Shown here piece by piece: positions 1 to 7,729 of a stretch of DNA of 44,095 bases. Position 1 is the first letter of the stretch. The number at the start of each line of letters is the position of its first letter. The DNA comes from Ilumatobacter sp. Its GTDB lineage: Bacteria > Actinomycetota > Acidimicrobiia > Acidimicrobiales > Ilumatobacteraceae. A model generated the notes under the pieces. It was not told where the DNA came from and did no database searches. It worked only from the letters and a program-made list of their open reading frames with translations. Both the position numbers and the translations under genes were made by a program. The stretch lies in assembly GCA_018666235.1 (NCBI GenBank), contig JABJAB010000032.1, positions 1 to 44,095 of the forward strand, written 5' to 3'.

Positions 1-90
1 AAGAAGGCTCCGGCGAAGAAGAAGGCGGTAGCCAAGAAGGCTCCGGCGAAGAAGAAGGCGGTAGCCAAGAAGGCTCCGGCGAAGAAGAAG
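1..90 (+). repeat. Perfect 33-bp tandem coding repeat
   Basis: Positions 1-33, 34-66 and 67-90 are identical at nucleotide level (two full copies and 24 bases of a third). They encode the lysine/alanine tail. Identity even at synonymous positions points to recent slippage or unequal exchange; more copies probably lie to the left of the window. Confidence 0.95.
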
Positions 91-93
91 TAG
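1..93 (+). CDS. HU-like histone-like protein, lysine/alanine-rich C-terminal tail (5' partial)
   Basis: Only the last 30 codons of a gene entering from the left edge are visible, ending in TAG at 91-93. They encode an 11-residue unit, KKAPAKKKAVA, repeated 2.7 times. Such tails are known from actinobacterial HU homologues (HupB type) and histone-H1-like proteins, where they bind the DNA backbone without sequence specificity in the nucleoid. The folded domain lies outside the window, so HU is inference; a lysine tail on Ku, topoisomerase or another DNA-binding protein is also possible. A strong hairpin terminator follows 30 bases after the stop. Confidence 0.7.
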   Translation, partial: KKAPAKKKAVAKKAPAKKKAVAKKAPAKKK

Positions 94-122
94 TGACCCT
101 CGGTCACATCTGAACACCGTCT

Positions 123-155
123 GGGAGGCCTTCGGGCCTCCCATTTGGGTTTTCG
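123..155 (+). terminator. Intrinsic terminator of the HU-like gene
   Basis: An 8-bp perfect stem (GGGAGGCC at 123-130, GGCCTCCC at 135-142) is closed by a TTCG tetraloop and followed by a T-rich stretch (ATTTGGGTTTT). It sits between the rightward HU-like gene and the leftward PIG-L gene, so it may act in both directions; the T-tract favours the + strand. Confidence 0.85.
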
Positions 156-218
156 CCCCAGGTGAGTGTCAGCCTGGATTGCGCCGTCCCGACCCGTTTG
201 GCCGCCGGAAGGACCCTG

Positions 219-983
219 TCAGAGGCTCGTGATGAGCTTGTACACCTCGGCGGCGCCCAAATCGTGCGGTGCTCCCAAGCTTGACAAGCGATCGTTGATG
301 CGGACGCGGAATGCGTCGAGTGCGCTGTCATCCACTGCCTTCATCGTCGACTCAAACTGGCTCTCATGGGCGAGAAGCGCGTCCAGCTTGGTGTCAACGT
401 GGTCACTGACGTCCTCGACATGGTCGGGCTCGTCGGCTTCCCAGAGCAACAGTGCGTCAGGCCGGTGGTGCTCCAGGCCGTGCTCGGGGAAGAAATGAGG
501 ATCACGCGACGCGACGATGCCTTCGCAGGCCAATAAGCCCGCGTGGCGATGGTCAGGGTGCAGGCGATATCGCTTCCATGGGTCGTGGCCGAGCACGACC
601 TGCGGTCGGATCTCGCGAATGACGCGAGCAACCTCACCGCGCACGGCGAGCGTGCTGTCCAGTTCGCCATCGACGTGACCGAGGAATCGCACCTCGCCAG
701 CGCGGTCCGGTGACGAACCAGCGAGCCGCAGGGCGGCCTCGCGTTGTTCCAGTTGGCGACGCGCGGCCAAGGCAGCAACGTCCGCATCGACGTCCCACGT
801 GCCCTTTGAGCCATCCGTGCACACGAGATGGTGGATCGTGCAGCCATCGGCCGCCCACTTGGCCAGCAGCCCGCCACAGCCGAACTCCACGTCGTCAGGA
901 TGGGCGCCGATTGCGAGCGCCGAAGTAGGCGTTGCAAAGTTGCGGGTGTAGTTCGAGACCTCACCATTGTTCGCCAGCTTCAC
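219..983 (-). CDS. PIG-L (LmbE-like) family zinc deacetylase
   Basis: A 254-residue protein of the PIG-L fold, a zinc-dependent family that removes acetyl groups from N-acetylglucosaminyl substrates (MshB, Mca, LmbE relatives). The metal-binding motif AHPDDVEFGCGG lies near the N-terminus and a second conserved block RLHPDHRHAG follows mid-protein, matching the two zinc-ligand regions of the family. I chose the GTG at 983 because it overlaps the cofC stop as GTGA; an ATG at 1013 would add ten residues upstream of the fold. Coupling to cofC suggests co-expression. The substrate is not evident. It is clearly distinct from Mca at 41538, and MshB is a possible but unproven identity. Confidence 0.85.
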   Translation of the reverse strand: MKLANNGEVSNYTRNFATPTSALAIGAHPDDVEFGCGGLLAKWAADGCTIHHLVCTDGSKGTWDVDADVAALAARRQLEQREAALRLAGSSPDRAGEVRFLGHVDGELDSTLAVRGEVARVIREIRPQVVLGHDPWKRYRLHPDHRHAGLLACEGIVASRDPHFFPEHGLEHHRPDALLLWEADEPDHVEDVSDHVDTKLDALLAHESQFESTMKAVDDSALDAFRVRINDRLSSLGAPHDLGAAEVYKLITSL

Positions 984-1585
984 GTCGGGTTGACCGGGTT
1001 CGTTCGCAGCCATATCGGCAGCGCCTCCTTGATTCGGGGATGGGCGAGATCGCCGGGGGTGTCGACGTCGAGCGAGAGGTCGTGATCGGTACGAACCTCG
1101 ACGGCGATGCCGAGTGCCTGAGCGGCTTCGAAGTGACGGTTGAACGAGCCGGGCCCATAGGCGGCAACGATTGCATCGGTGAGTGGGAACGACAGCACGT
1201 TGGTGCCGTCGCGGCGCCGATCCGGCACCAGCGTGACCGTTCCAGCACGAGCGACTGTCGGCAGCATCGTTGGGTGTGGCAGATCTGCATGGGAGATGAT
1301 GACCTGGTCATAACCGGCGTCGGCGATGGCGGCGACCCCGTCGTCAATGGCGCCGTTCAATCCCAGGCCCGGCCCCCAGATGACCGCAGCACCGTGTTCG
1401 GCAGCCCAGTCGGCCACGTCGTCGGAGTCGCAGGCCACGAACACGTCGAGCGGATGGCAAGAGCGGACGACTCCGGTCGCCATCCATTGAGCGAGCCGAG
1501 CTCGGGTTGGTCCATCGACCACGTCTGCAAGACGACCCTTTGCCGCGTCAAAGCGCTTCACTGGGATCAACGCTGCGACTCGCAC
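980..1585 (-). CDS. cofC: 2-phospho-L-lactate guanylyltransferase CofC
   Basis: A 201-residue nucleotidyltransferase of the CofC/FbiD family. It activates 2-phospholactate (or phosphoenolpyruvate in actinobacteria) with GTP to supply the side chain of coenzyme F420. The N-terminal PVKRFDAAKGRLA segment fits the glycine/lysine-rich nucleotide-binding start of these enzymes. SHADLPHPT resembles the acidic metal-binding region and VPDRRRDGTNVL the conserved DGTN block. Length matches the family. It starts at GTG 1585, with TACAGT ending 8 bases upstream and no Shine-Dalgarno. Two F420-type LLM oxidoreductases elsewhere in the window are consistent with F420 use. Confidence 0.9.
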   Translation of the reverse strand: MRVAALIPVKRFDAAKGRLADVVDGPTRARLAQWMATGVVRSCHPLDVFVACDSDDVADWAAEHGAAVIWGPGLGLNGAIDDGVAAIADAGYDQVIISHADLPHPTMLPTVARAGTVTLVPDRRRDGTNVLSFPLTDAIVAAYGPGSFNRHFEAAQALGIAVEVRTDHDLSLDVDTPGDLAHPRIKEALPIWLRTNPVNPT

Positions 1586-1593
1586 CGCACCTG

Positions 1594-1599
1594 ACTGTA
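1594..1599 (-). promoter_or_regulatory. -10 hexamer of cofC
   Basis: TACAGT on the minus strand ends 8 bases before the cofC GTG. A TTGCCG at 1624-1619, 19 bases upstream, is a possible -35. Confidence 0.5.
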
Positions 1600-1616
1600 C
1601 GACGCGAGGTCAGACA

Positions 1617-1669
1617 TTCGGCAACTCGCCGATCGCCGGCTGTCGGTCAGGCGCGGCGTTCGGCAACTC
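1617..1669. repeat. 11-bp direct repeat in the cofC/1688 divergent spacer
   Basis: TTCGGCAACTC occurs at 1617-1627 and again at 1659-1669, 42 bases apart (about four helical turns), in the 102-base spacer between divergent genes. It could be a pair of regulator sites, or chance. Confidence 0.4.
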
Positions 1670-1675
1670 CGTTCG

Positions 1676-1681
1676 TAGCCT
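1676..1681 (+). promoter_or_regulatory. -10 hexamer of the unknown 468-residue gene
   Basis: TAGCCT ends six bases before the ATG at 1688. This supports 1688 over the ATG at 1684, and a leaderless transcript. Confidence 0.5.
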
Positions 1682-1687
1682 GCATGG

Positions 1688-3094
1688 ATGGTCGCACATG
1701 CCGTCGAACCGAGCCCGACCGACGATGCTGGGATCACGGTCGGCGTGACCGGCCAGCAGTGGCGAGCGTCTGTCTCGGCCTGGGGTGCGGTGACCCCATG
1801 GGCCGAGGAGCGATTAGCGCCGCTCGACTGGGCGGTTGCCGCCGATGATCGCTGGCACCTGCCATCCAAGGAGGCAGCAGTCAGGCAGCGGCGCTTCGAC
1901 GGCACGCCGGTCATCGAGACGCGCGTCCGTATTCCGGACGGCGACGCGGTGCACCGCGTGTGGTCCGTTGCTGATCGGGGTGGGCTCACAGTGATCGAGA
2001 TCGAGAACGACTCGCCCCTGCCGTTCGCAGTCGCGTTCTTTGGTCGGAGCGTGCTCACCGAACGATCACCAAGCGATGTGCTGATTCAGGGCATCGACCT
2101 CCCGGATGACGCAGTGACGATGCCGATCGCACACCACACGTCGATCCGAGTGGCGATTCCTCATGGGCCGCTCCCGGCCGGGGTCGATCCTCACGCGGTC
2201 TCGCTTGCCAGCCTGCCCAGCGCCGCTACGGTCGCCCGCGGATGGTCAGCGCTGACCGACCGGGCAAGCCGGATCGATCTGCCAGACGTGGGGCTCGCCG
2301 CCGCAGTCACCGCGGCGCGATGCGATCTGATGCTCGAGGGTCCTGTCCGCGCCGATGACGACCCGATCGGCTTCGTTCTTGACGTCGGGGAACTCGTGCG
2401 TTGCGGAGATGAAGCCGAACCATGGCTCGTCGAGATCGTCGGGCCGTTGGAAGCTGTTGCCCGCGGTGACGATCCGCAGCTTCCCGCAGCGCTTGATGCG
2501 GCTCACCGGATTGCCGTTCTTTCTGGCGACCGACGTGCCGCTCGCGACATCGCCAAGATGGGAGATCGAGTGTCCGGTCGCATCTCTGCTCCGGAACTGC
2601 AACCGTTCTCCGAGCTCGAACGCGGGTCGTCCGCTGGACGCTTCGTGGCGTCGGTTGAACGCCGCCTCGTCAGTGGCGGCGACGTGCTGCCCATGGGCCT
2701 GCCGTCGGCATGGCTCGGGGTCAACTTCGAGTTGCACGGGGTCCCGACGTCATCGACATCAACAGTGTCGATTGCGGTGCGCTGGCACGGCGAGCGCCCG
2801 GCGGTGCTCTGGGAACAGACCGGAGACCTTCAGCGGCTCACGGCGGTGTCCATCGATGCAGCGTGGTCGGCTGAGAGCCGCATGGGCGAAGGTCTGTGGG
2901 ACGCACCGCGCTCGGCGCGAGCGACCAACCTGTCGGTGTCGGCTGGCCAACTGTCTGTGACACCGCAGGCTGCTCCAGCATCCCCAGCATCCCCAGCATC
3001 ACGGCCAGTAACGGTGGAAGCCGAAGCGGACGCCGCACCGGACCTGCCCGACATCAACCCCGGCGCAGATCCAGACTCGACAAGTTTCTCGTAG
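1688..3094 (+). CDS. Conserved-looking protein of unknown function, 468 residues
   Basis: I do not recognise a family. The protein is soluble-looking, without a signal peptide or membrane segment. It is rich in short beta-like stretches in the first 180 residues (for example VIETRVRIPDGDAVHRVW and LTVIEIENDSPLPFAVAFF), followed by an alanine-rich, probably helical middle. The C-terminal 40 residues are low-complexity, with three PAS triplets (DNA 2977-3001) and an acidic end, probably disordered. Codon use resembles the neighbours and the frame is open throughout, so it is a real gene. It is divergent from cofC and followed 53 bases later by rnhB. A carbohydrate-related beta-sandwich is one guess for the N-terminus, but I cannot support it. 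Confidence 0.75.
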   Translation: MVAHAVEPSPTDDAGITVGVTGQQWRASVSAWGAVTPWAEERLAPLDWAVAADDRWHLPSKEAAVRQRRFDGTPVIETRVRIPDGDAVHRVWSVADRGGLTVIEIENDSPLPFAVAFFGRSVLTERSPSDVLIQGIDLPDDAVTMPIAHHTSIRVAIPHGPLPAGVDPHAVSLASLPSAATVARGWSALTDRASRIDLPDVGLAAAVTAARCDLMLEGPVRADDDPIGFVLDVGELVRCGDEAEPWLVEIVGPLEAVARGDDPQLPAALDAAHRIAVLSGDRRAARDIAKMGDRVSGRISAPELQPFSELERGSSAGRFVASVERRLVSGGDVLPMGLPSAWLGVNFELHGVPTSSTSTVSIAVRWHGERPAVLWEQTGDLQRLTAVSIDAAWSAESRMGEGLWDAPRSARATNLSVSAGQLSVTPQAAPASPASPASRPVTVEAEADAAPDLPDINPGADPDSTSFS

Positions 3095-3147
3095 GCGACA
3101 ACAACCTCGCGGCGGTGAGGGCAGGCGGGTTGAAGCTGGCATGATGC

Positions 3148-3846
3148 GTGGCGATGGCCACTCGCTTCAAGAGTTCAAAGAAGCGGGCGCCGACGCGTGA
3201 GATCGAGAAAGAGATGTGGGCCCGTGGCCACGACGTGGTCGTCGGTATCGACGAAGTCGGTCGGGGGTCGTGGGCCGGGCCGCTGATGGTGGGCGCAGCG
3301 ATCGTGCCTCGGGACACGCGCGTCAACGGCATCCGTGACTCGAAACTGTTGACCGAACGCGAACGCGAGGCGCTCTTTCCCAAGATTGCCGAATGGTGCG
3401 TGAGTTGGGCCGTCGGCGCAGCAAGTCAGGAGGAGTGTGACCGTCTCGGCATGTCAGCTGCGCAGAAACTGGCAACGCGTCGGGCTATCGAGTCGCTGAC
3501 GGTGACGCCCGACGTTGCCATCACTGACGGCAAGTGGGACTTCGTGTCCCCGTCCGTGGCCAACGTCGAGTTGGCCGTGAAAGCGGATCTGCGCTGCCTG
3601 AGCGTTGCCGCGGCCAGCGTCCTCGCCAAGGTGGTGCGCGATCGACTGATGCGCGAGCTGGCCGAGTCATATCCGCATTGGTCCTTCGACACGAACAAGG
3701 GATACCCCTGCCCTGTGCACAAGGCGGCGATCCAAGGGTACGGCCCATCGGCCATCCACCGGCGCAGCTGGGTCTTCATGGACAACTACAACCCATGGAC
3801 CGCAATCCGCCGGACGCCACCGGCGGGCCAGACCAGCCTGTTCTGA
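3148..3846 (+). CDS. rnhB: Ribonuclease HII
   Basis: A 232-residue RNase HII, which cleaves the RNA strand of RNA-DNA hybrids and removes misincorporated ribonucleotides from DNA. The hallmark GIDEVGRGSWAGPL motif supplies the first acidic residues of the DEDD metal site; AITDGK and the later helix around AASVLAKVVRDRLM match further conserved regions. Length is typical. The GTG at 3148 gives the longest sensible start; the ATG at 3154 is equally possible and lies 8 bases after a CATGAT hexamer. It converges with otsB. Confidence 0.95.
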   Translation: MAMATRFKSSKKRAPTREIEKEMWARGHDVVVGIDEVGRGSWAGPLMVGAAIVPRDTRVNGIRDSKLLTEREREALFPKIAEWCVSWAVGAASQEECDRLGMSAAQKLATRRAIESLTVTPDVAITDGKWDFVSPSVANVELAVKADLRCLSVAAASVLAKVVRDRLMRELAESYPHWSFDTNKGYPCPVHKAAIQGYGPSAIHRRSWVFMDNYNPWTAIRRTPPAGQTSLF

Positions 3847-3870
3847 ACGAGCGGCTGGAGATGTTCAGGA

Positions 3871-4668
3871 TCAGCCGGCGAGCGCAGTCAGCCAGCGAAG
3901 CACGGCATGTGGGTCGCGGAGGCGGTGTCGAGCGATGGTCGGTGCGGTTCCGACTTTGATCGAGATGTCGTCGCCGCCGAGCACCGCGAAGGCTTCTTCG
4001 TCGGTGACGTCGTCGCCGATGAAGACGACGGTGCTGGCATTGATGGTCTGACGAAGTCCGTGCATGGCGGTGCCCTTGCTGGCGTGACGGGCGAAGAGTT
4101 CGAGCACATTGCTGCCGGGTTTGCTTGATGCGCCGTCAACGTCAGCGGTCTGCCGCCCGAGATCGGCAAGAGCCTGGCGCGACGTCTCGGGGTTGGCGGT
4201 CCGCACGTGGACGGCGACGCTTGCCGACTTGGTCTCGACCCAGGCTCCGGGTCCCGCCGTCGCGGCAGCGTCCTGCGCGAGCACCAGCAACGTGGAGAGT
4301 CGCGTGCGTTCCACGTCCGTCAGCGGAAGCATCGGTGTGTCGGCGGCTTCCATGCCGTGGCTGCCGATCAGGTGGACGTGGGAAGGCAACCCGAAGGTCC
4401 GCATACTCGCCAGGGCCCGGCCTGAGACCGCCGCAATGGTGACGTCGTCGAGTGTGTCGAGCCGTTCGATCGCGTCCGCTACGCCGTCGAGCAGCCGTGC
4501 ATCATCGGCATGGTCGACGAGCGGTGACAGCACTCCGTCGATGTCAAGACCGATCACGATCGGCCGCGGCGCTGTGGCCACGCGTTGAGCGAGCTCGACG
4601 GCATCGTCGAAGTACAGGTCGTCAGCAGCTTCGCCGTCTCCGTTGGCAGCGAGATGTCCCGCCGTCAT
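3871..4668 (-). CDS. otsB: Trehalose-6-phosphate phosphatase OtsB
   Basis: A 265-residue HAD-superfamily phosphatase that dephosphorylates trehalose 6-phosphate to trehalose in the cytoplasm. The nucleophile motif is GLDIDGVLSPLV; AAVSGR supplies the motif-II serine, and GDDVTDEEAF is the acidic motif that binds magnesium. I chose ATG 4668 because it overlaps the otsA stop as ATGA, the usual sign of translational coupling; the open frame runs on to 4716. With otsA it makes the complete two-step OtsAB route to trehalose, an osmoprotectant and storage sugar. Confidence 0.93.
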   Translation of the reverse strand: MTAGHLAANGDGEAADDLYFDDAVELAQRVATAPRPIVIGLDIDGVLSPLVDHADDARLLDGVADAIERLDTLDDVTIAAVSGRALASMRTFGLPSHVHLIGSHGMEAADTPMLPLTDVERTRLSTLLVLAQDAAATAGPGAWVETKSASVAVHVRTANPETSRQALADLGRQTADVDGASSKPGSNVLELFARHASKGTAMHGLRQTINASTVVFIGDDVTDEEAFAVLGGDDISIKVGTAPTIARHRLRDPHAVLRWLTALAG

Positions 4669-6116
4669 GGCCGGGGAGTCGGGGCGACGAGGTCGGCAAG
4701 GAAACGGTCGGCCCATCCCTGCACGTCCATGCGTTGCACCTGTTGGCGCAGCCCACTCATGCGTTGGCGCCGCTCGTGGCGATGCATTTCGACGGCGGTG
4801 ACGATCGCCTGCTGGAGCGCTCGATCGTCATGGGGATTGACGAGGACTGCGTCGGTCAGTTCGTCAGCTGCTCCAGCGAACTCGGACAGCACGAGGACAC
4901 CATCGCCATCGATGTGCGCTGCGGCGTACTCCTTGGCGACGAGATTCATGCCGTCACGGAATGGAGTCACCAACATGACGTCACCGGCCCGGTAGAGCGC
5001 AATCAAGTCGTCGTACGACAGTGTTTGATACAGGTAGTGGACGACAGGGAGCCCGATTCGGCTGAAGCGCCCATTGATCTCGCCGACGAGTCGTTCGATC
5101 TCGCGGCGTTCGTCCTGGTAGTGCTCCACAGCTTCGCGAGTCGGCGTGGCAACTTGCACCATCACGCATCGCTCTGGATCGATCTCGCCGGACTCGAGGA
5201 GGGCACCGAACGCGCGCAGGCGAAGCCCGATGCCCTTCGTGTAATCGAGGCGGTCGACACCGAGCAGAATCACCTCGGGGTCGCCGAGTCGAGCGCGGAT
5301 CTGGCTGGTGAGTTTGCGGGTGGCGCGACCGGCGGCCATCTCTTCGACTTCGGCGAAGTCGATCGAGATCGGAAACACGCCGACGGACGCGTGGTGAGTT
5401 GGGAGTTCGATGACCCCGTTGCGCTCTTCGACCCCGAGGAGTTGCTGTGCGCAGGCGGTGAAGTTCGCGGCGCCCATTGGACGTTGGAACCCGACCAGAT
5501 CGCAGCCGAGTAGCCCTTCGATGATTTCGTCGCGCCACGGCAGGCGTGAGAACAGCTCGTACGGAGGGAACGGGATGTGCAGGAAGAAGCCGATGGTGAG
5601 ATCAGGGCGTTGGCGGCGCAGCATCGCCGGCACGAGTTGGAGGTGGTAGTCGTGGATCCAGACAATCGCGTCAGCGGGTGCGATGTTGGCCAGTGTCACG
5701 GCAAAGCGCTCGTTGACGTTGCGATAGGCGTCCCACTGCAGGCTGTCGTAGGTCGACTCCCGAAGGGCATCGTGATACAGCGGCCAGAGCCCGTCGTTGG
5801 AGAATCCTTCGTAGTAGAGCTCAACTTCGTCGGCACTGATGGGAACCGGGTGCAGGTTGACGCCGTCGACGCTGAATGGTTCAGCGTTGTCGTCGGGATC
5901 TCCGGTCCAGCCGACCCACGTACCACCGGATGATCGCAGCATCGGGAGCAGCGCTCGGACCAACCCGCCGGGGCTGGCGGTCCAGCCGGACTCTGTACTG
6001 TCGTCTCGCATCACCGGAAGGCGATTAGCGGCGATGACGATCGGTCGATCGAGCGGAGCGCCGGGGCTGACCTCGCTCGGCTGAGTGGCGGGGGTCGACG
6101 CATCGGTCATGAACAT
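4665..6116 (-). CDS. otsA: Trehalose-6-phosphate synthase OtsA
   Basis: A 483-residue GT20 glycosyltransferase that joins a nucleotide-activated glucose to glucose 6-phosphate. Family signatures are IVWIHDYHLQLVPAMLR, GVDRLDYTKGI (sugar-nucleotide and phosphate contacts) and LSEFAGAADELTDAV (donor-binding end of the C-terminal Rossmann domain). Length matches other OtsA proteins. ATG 6116 and ATG 6110 are both possible starts; I keep the longer. It is divergent from ilvA over about 70 bases and is the first gene of otsA-otsB. Confidence 0.95.
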   Translation of the reverse strand: MFMTDASTPATQPSEVSPGAPLDRPIVIAANRLPVMRDDSTESGWTASPGGLVRALLPMLRSSGGTWVGWTGDPDDNAEPFSVDGVNLHPVPISADEVELYYEGFSNDGLWPLYHDALRESTYDSLQWDAYRNVNERFAVTLANIAPADAIVWIHDYHLQLVPAMLRRQRPDLTIGFFLHIPFPPYELFSRLPWRDEIIEGLLGCDLVGFQRPMGAANFTACAQQLLGVEERNGVIELPTHHASVGVFPISIDFAEVEEMAAGRATRKLTSQIRARLGDPEVILLGVDRLDYTKGIGLRLRAFGALLESGEIDPERCVMVQVATPTREAVEHYQDERREIERLVGEINGRFSRIGLPVVHYLYQTLSYDDLIALYRAGDVMLVTPFRDGMNLVAKEYAAAHIDGDGVLVLSEFAGAADELTDAVLVNPHDDRALQQAIVTAVEMHRHERRQRMSGLRQQVQRMDVQGWADRFLADLVAPTPRP

Positions 6117-6189
6117 GGTCTACCCGATTTCCGGCCAATCGCCCAGCGTGACGCCAGGCGGACGGCTGAACAGCAAGACTGGGCACGGA

Positions 6190-7707
6190 ATGAGTGAACC
6201 TGACTACCTCCGCATGATCCTGAACGCTCAGGTCTACGACGTGGCGGTCGAAACGCCGCTCGATGATGCGCCCGCGTTGTCACGCCGCCTCGGCAACGAC
6301 GTGTTGCTGAAGCGGGAGGACATGCAAGAGGTCTTCTCTTTCAAAATCCGCGGGGCGTACAACAAGATGGCGCACCTCGACCCTGAGGAACGTCGTCGCG
6401 GCGTCATCGCCTGCTCGTCAGGCAACCATGCTCAGGGTGTGGCGCTGGCTGCCAATCGACTGGGGTGCGACGCGGTCATCGTGATGCCGTCGACCGCACC
6501 GTCGGTGAAGGTCGATGCGGTGCGCCAGCGAGGCGCCGAAGTGGTCCTGCACGGCGAGAGTTACGACGAAGCCTTCCATCATGCGCTCGAGCTGCAAGAG
6601 CAGCGTGGACTCACGCTCGTGCACCCGTTCGATGACCCCCATGTCATTGCGGGCCAAGGCACCATCGGCATGGAGATCCTGCGCCAGCACGGCCAACCGA
6701 TCGACGCGATCTTCGTGGCAATCGGCGGGGGCGGCCTGATTGCCGGGATCGCTGCGTATGTCAAACAGGTGCGGCCCGACATCAAGATCATTGGGGTGCA
6801 GCACGACGAGTCGACCGCAATGGCCGACTCGCTGCGCGCCGGCCACATCGTCGAACTCGCCGAGGTCGGCCTGTTCTCCGACGGCACAGCGGTCAAGCGG
6901 GTCGGCGATGAGACCTTCCGTTTGGCGCAGCAGTACGTCGACGAGGTGGTGCTGGTCAGCACCGATGAGACCTGCGCTGCGATCAAGGACGTCTTCACGG
7001 ACACTCGGTCGCTGCTCGAACCAGCCGGCGCGCTGGCAATTGCCGGACTCAAGAAGTACGTGCAGACCACTGAGGTGGCCGATCAGACCCTGGTCGCAGT
7101 TGCCTGCGGTGCAAACATGAACTTCACCCGCCTCCGGTTCGTCGCGGAGCGAGCCGACTACGGAGAACAGCGCGAAGCGATCTTCGCGGTGACGATTCCG
7201 GAACAGCCCGGCAGCTTCCGACGATTCTGTGAAGTCGTCGGGTCACGCGACGTCACGGAGTTCAACTACCGGATCAGCGACGAGGCCGAGGCGCATGTGT
7301 TCGTCGGTATCGCGGCCTCGTCGCGAGACGAGACAGCCGAGCTCGCCGATGCATTCGAGGTGGCGGGTTTCGCCGCGATCGATCTCACCAGTGACGAGTT
7401 GGCCAAGGCGCACGTTCGCCACCTGGTCGGGGGGAAATCGGCACATGCATCGCACGAGGTGCTCTATCGGTTCGAGTTTCCGGAGCGTCCCGGTGCACTG
7501 CTCCGGTTCCTGACGTCGATGAACCCGGCCTGGAACATCTCGCTCTTCCACTACCGCAACCACGGCGCCGACCTCGCTCGCGTGCTGGTCGGAATGCAGG
7601 TGCCGCCGAGTGATGGCGCGGCGTTCGACGAGTTCCTCGAGACGCTCGGCTACCGCTTCTGGAACGAGTCGGACAACCCGGCCTACCAACTCTTCCTCAG
7701 CTCCTGA
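6190..7707 (+). CDS. ilvA: Biosynthetic threonine deaminase (threonine ammonia-lyase)
   Basis: A 505-residue PLP enzyme that converts threonine to 2-oxobutanoate, the first committed step of isoleucine synthesis. The catalytic domain shows the PLP lysine in SFKIRGAYNKM, the phosphate-binding SSGNHAQGVA and a GGGGL loop. After about residue 340 come two ACT-like regulatory modules (starts near EAIFAVTIPEQPGSFRRF and EVLYRFEFPERPGALLRF). This two-module form is the isoleucine-inhibited type. I start at ATG 6190 because the family N-terminus begins there; the frame is open back to 6085 but would overlap otsA. It converges with the cystathionine lyase gene. Confidence 0.95.
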   Translation: MSEPDYLRMILNAQVYDVAVETPLDDAPALSRRLGNDVLLKREDMQEVFSFKIRGAYNKMAHLDPEERRRGVIACSSGNHAQGVALAANRLGCDAVIVMPSTAPSVKVDAVRQRGAEVVLHGESYDEAFHHALELQEQRGLTLVHPFDDPHVIAGQGTIGMEILRQHGQPIDAIFVAIGGGGLIAGIAAYVKQVRPDIKIIGVQHDESTAMADSLRAGHIVELAEVGLFSDGTAVKRVGDETFRLAQQYVDEVVLVSTDETCAAIKDVFTDTRSLLEPAGALAIAGLKKYVQTTEVADQTLVAVACGANMNFTRLRFVAERADYGEQREAIFAVTIPEQPGSFRRFCEVVGSRDVTEFNYRISDEAEAHVFVGIAASSRDETAELADAFEVAGFAAIDLTSDELAKAHVRHLVGGKSAHASHEVLYRFEFPERPGALLRFLTSMNPAWNISLFHYRNHGADLARVLVGMQVPPSDGAAFDEFLETLGYRFWNESDNPAYQLFLSS

Positions 7708-7729
7708 CCTGTCAGGCGGACGTCAAGTA

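Noticed and set aside
1..90. Regular repeats considered as a CRISPR array
   Set aside because: The repeats are contiguous without spacers and in frame, encoding a lysine/alanine tail.
4452..5513. Long open frame (353 codons) on the plus strand opposite otsA/otsB
   Set aside because: It lies wholly opposite two clear trehalose genes, and its protein is a low-quality mix of charged residues with no domain; a reading-frame shadow of high GC.
6085..6189. Longer start for threonine deaminase
   Set aside because: It would overlap otsA and add residues absent from the family; ATG 6190 is the natural start.
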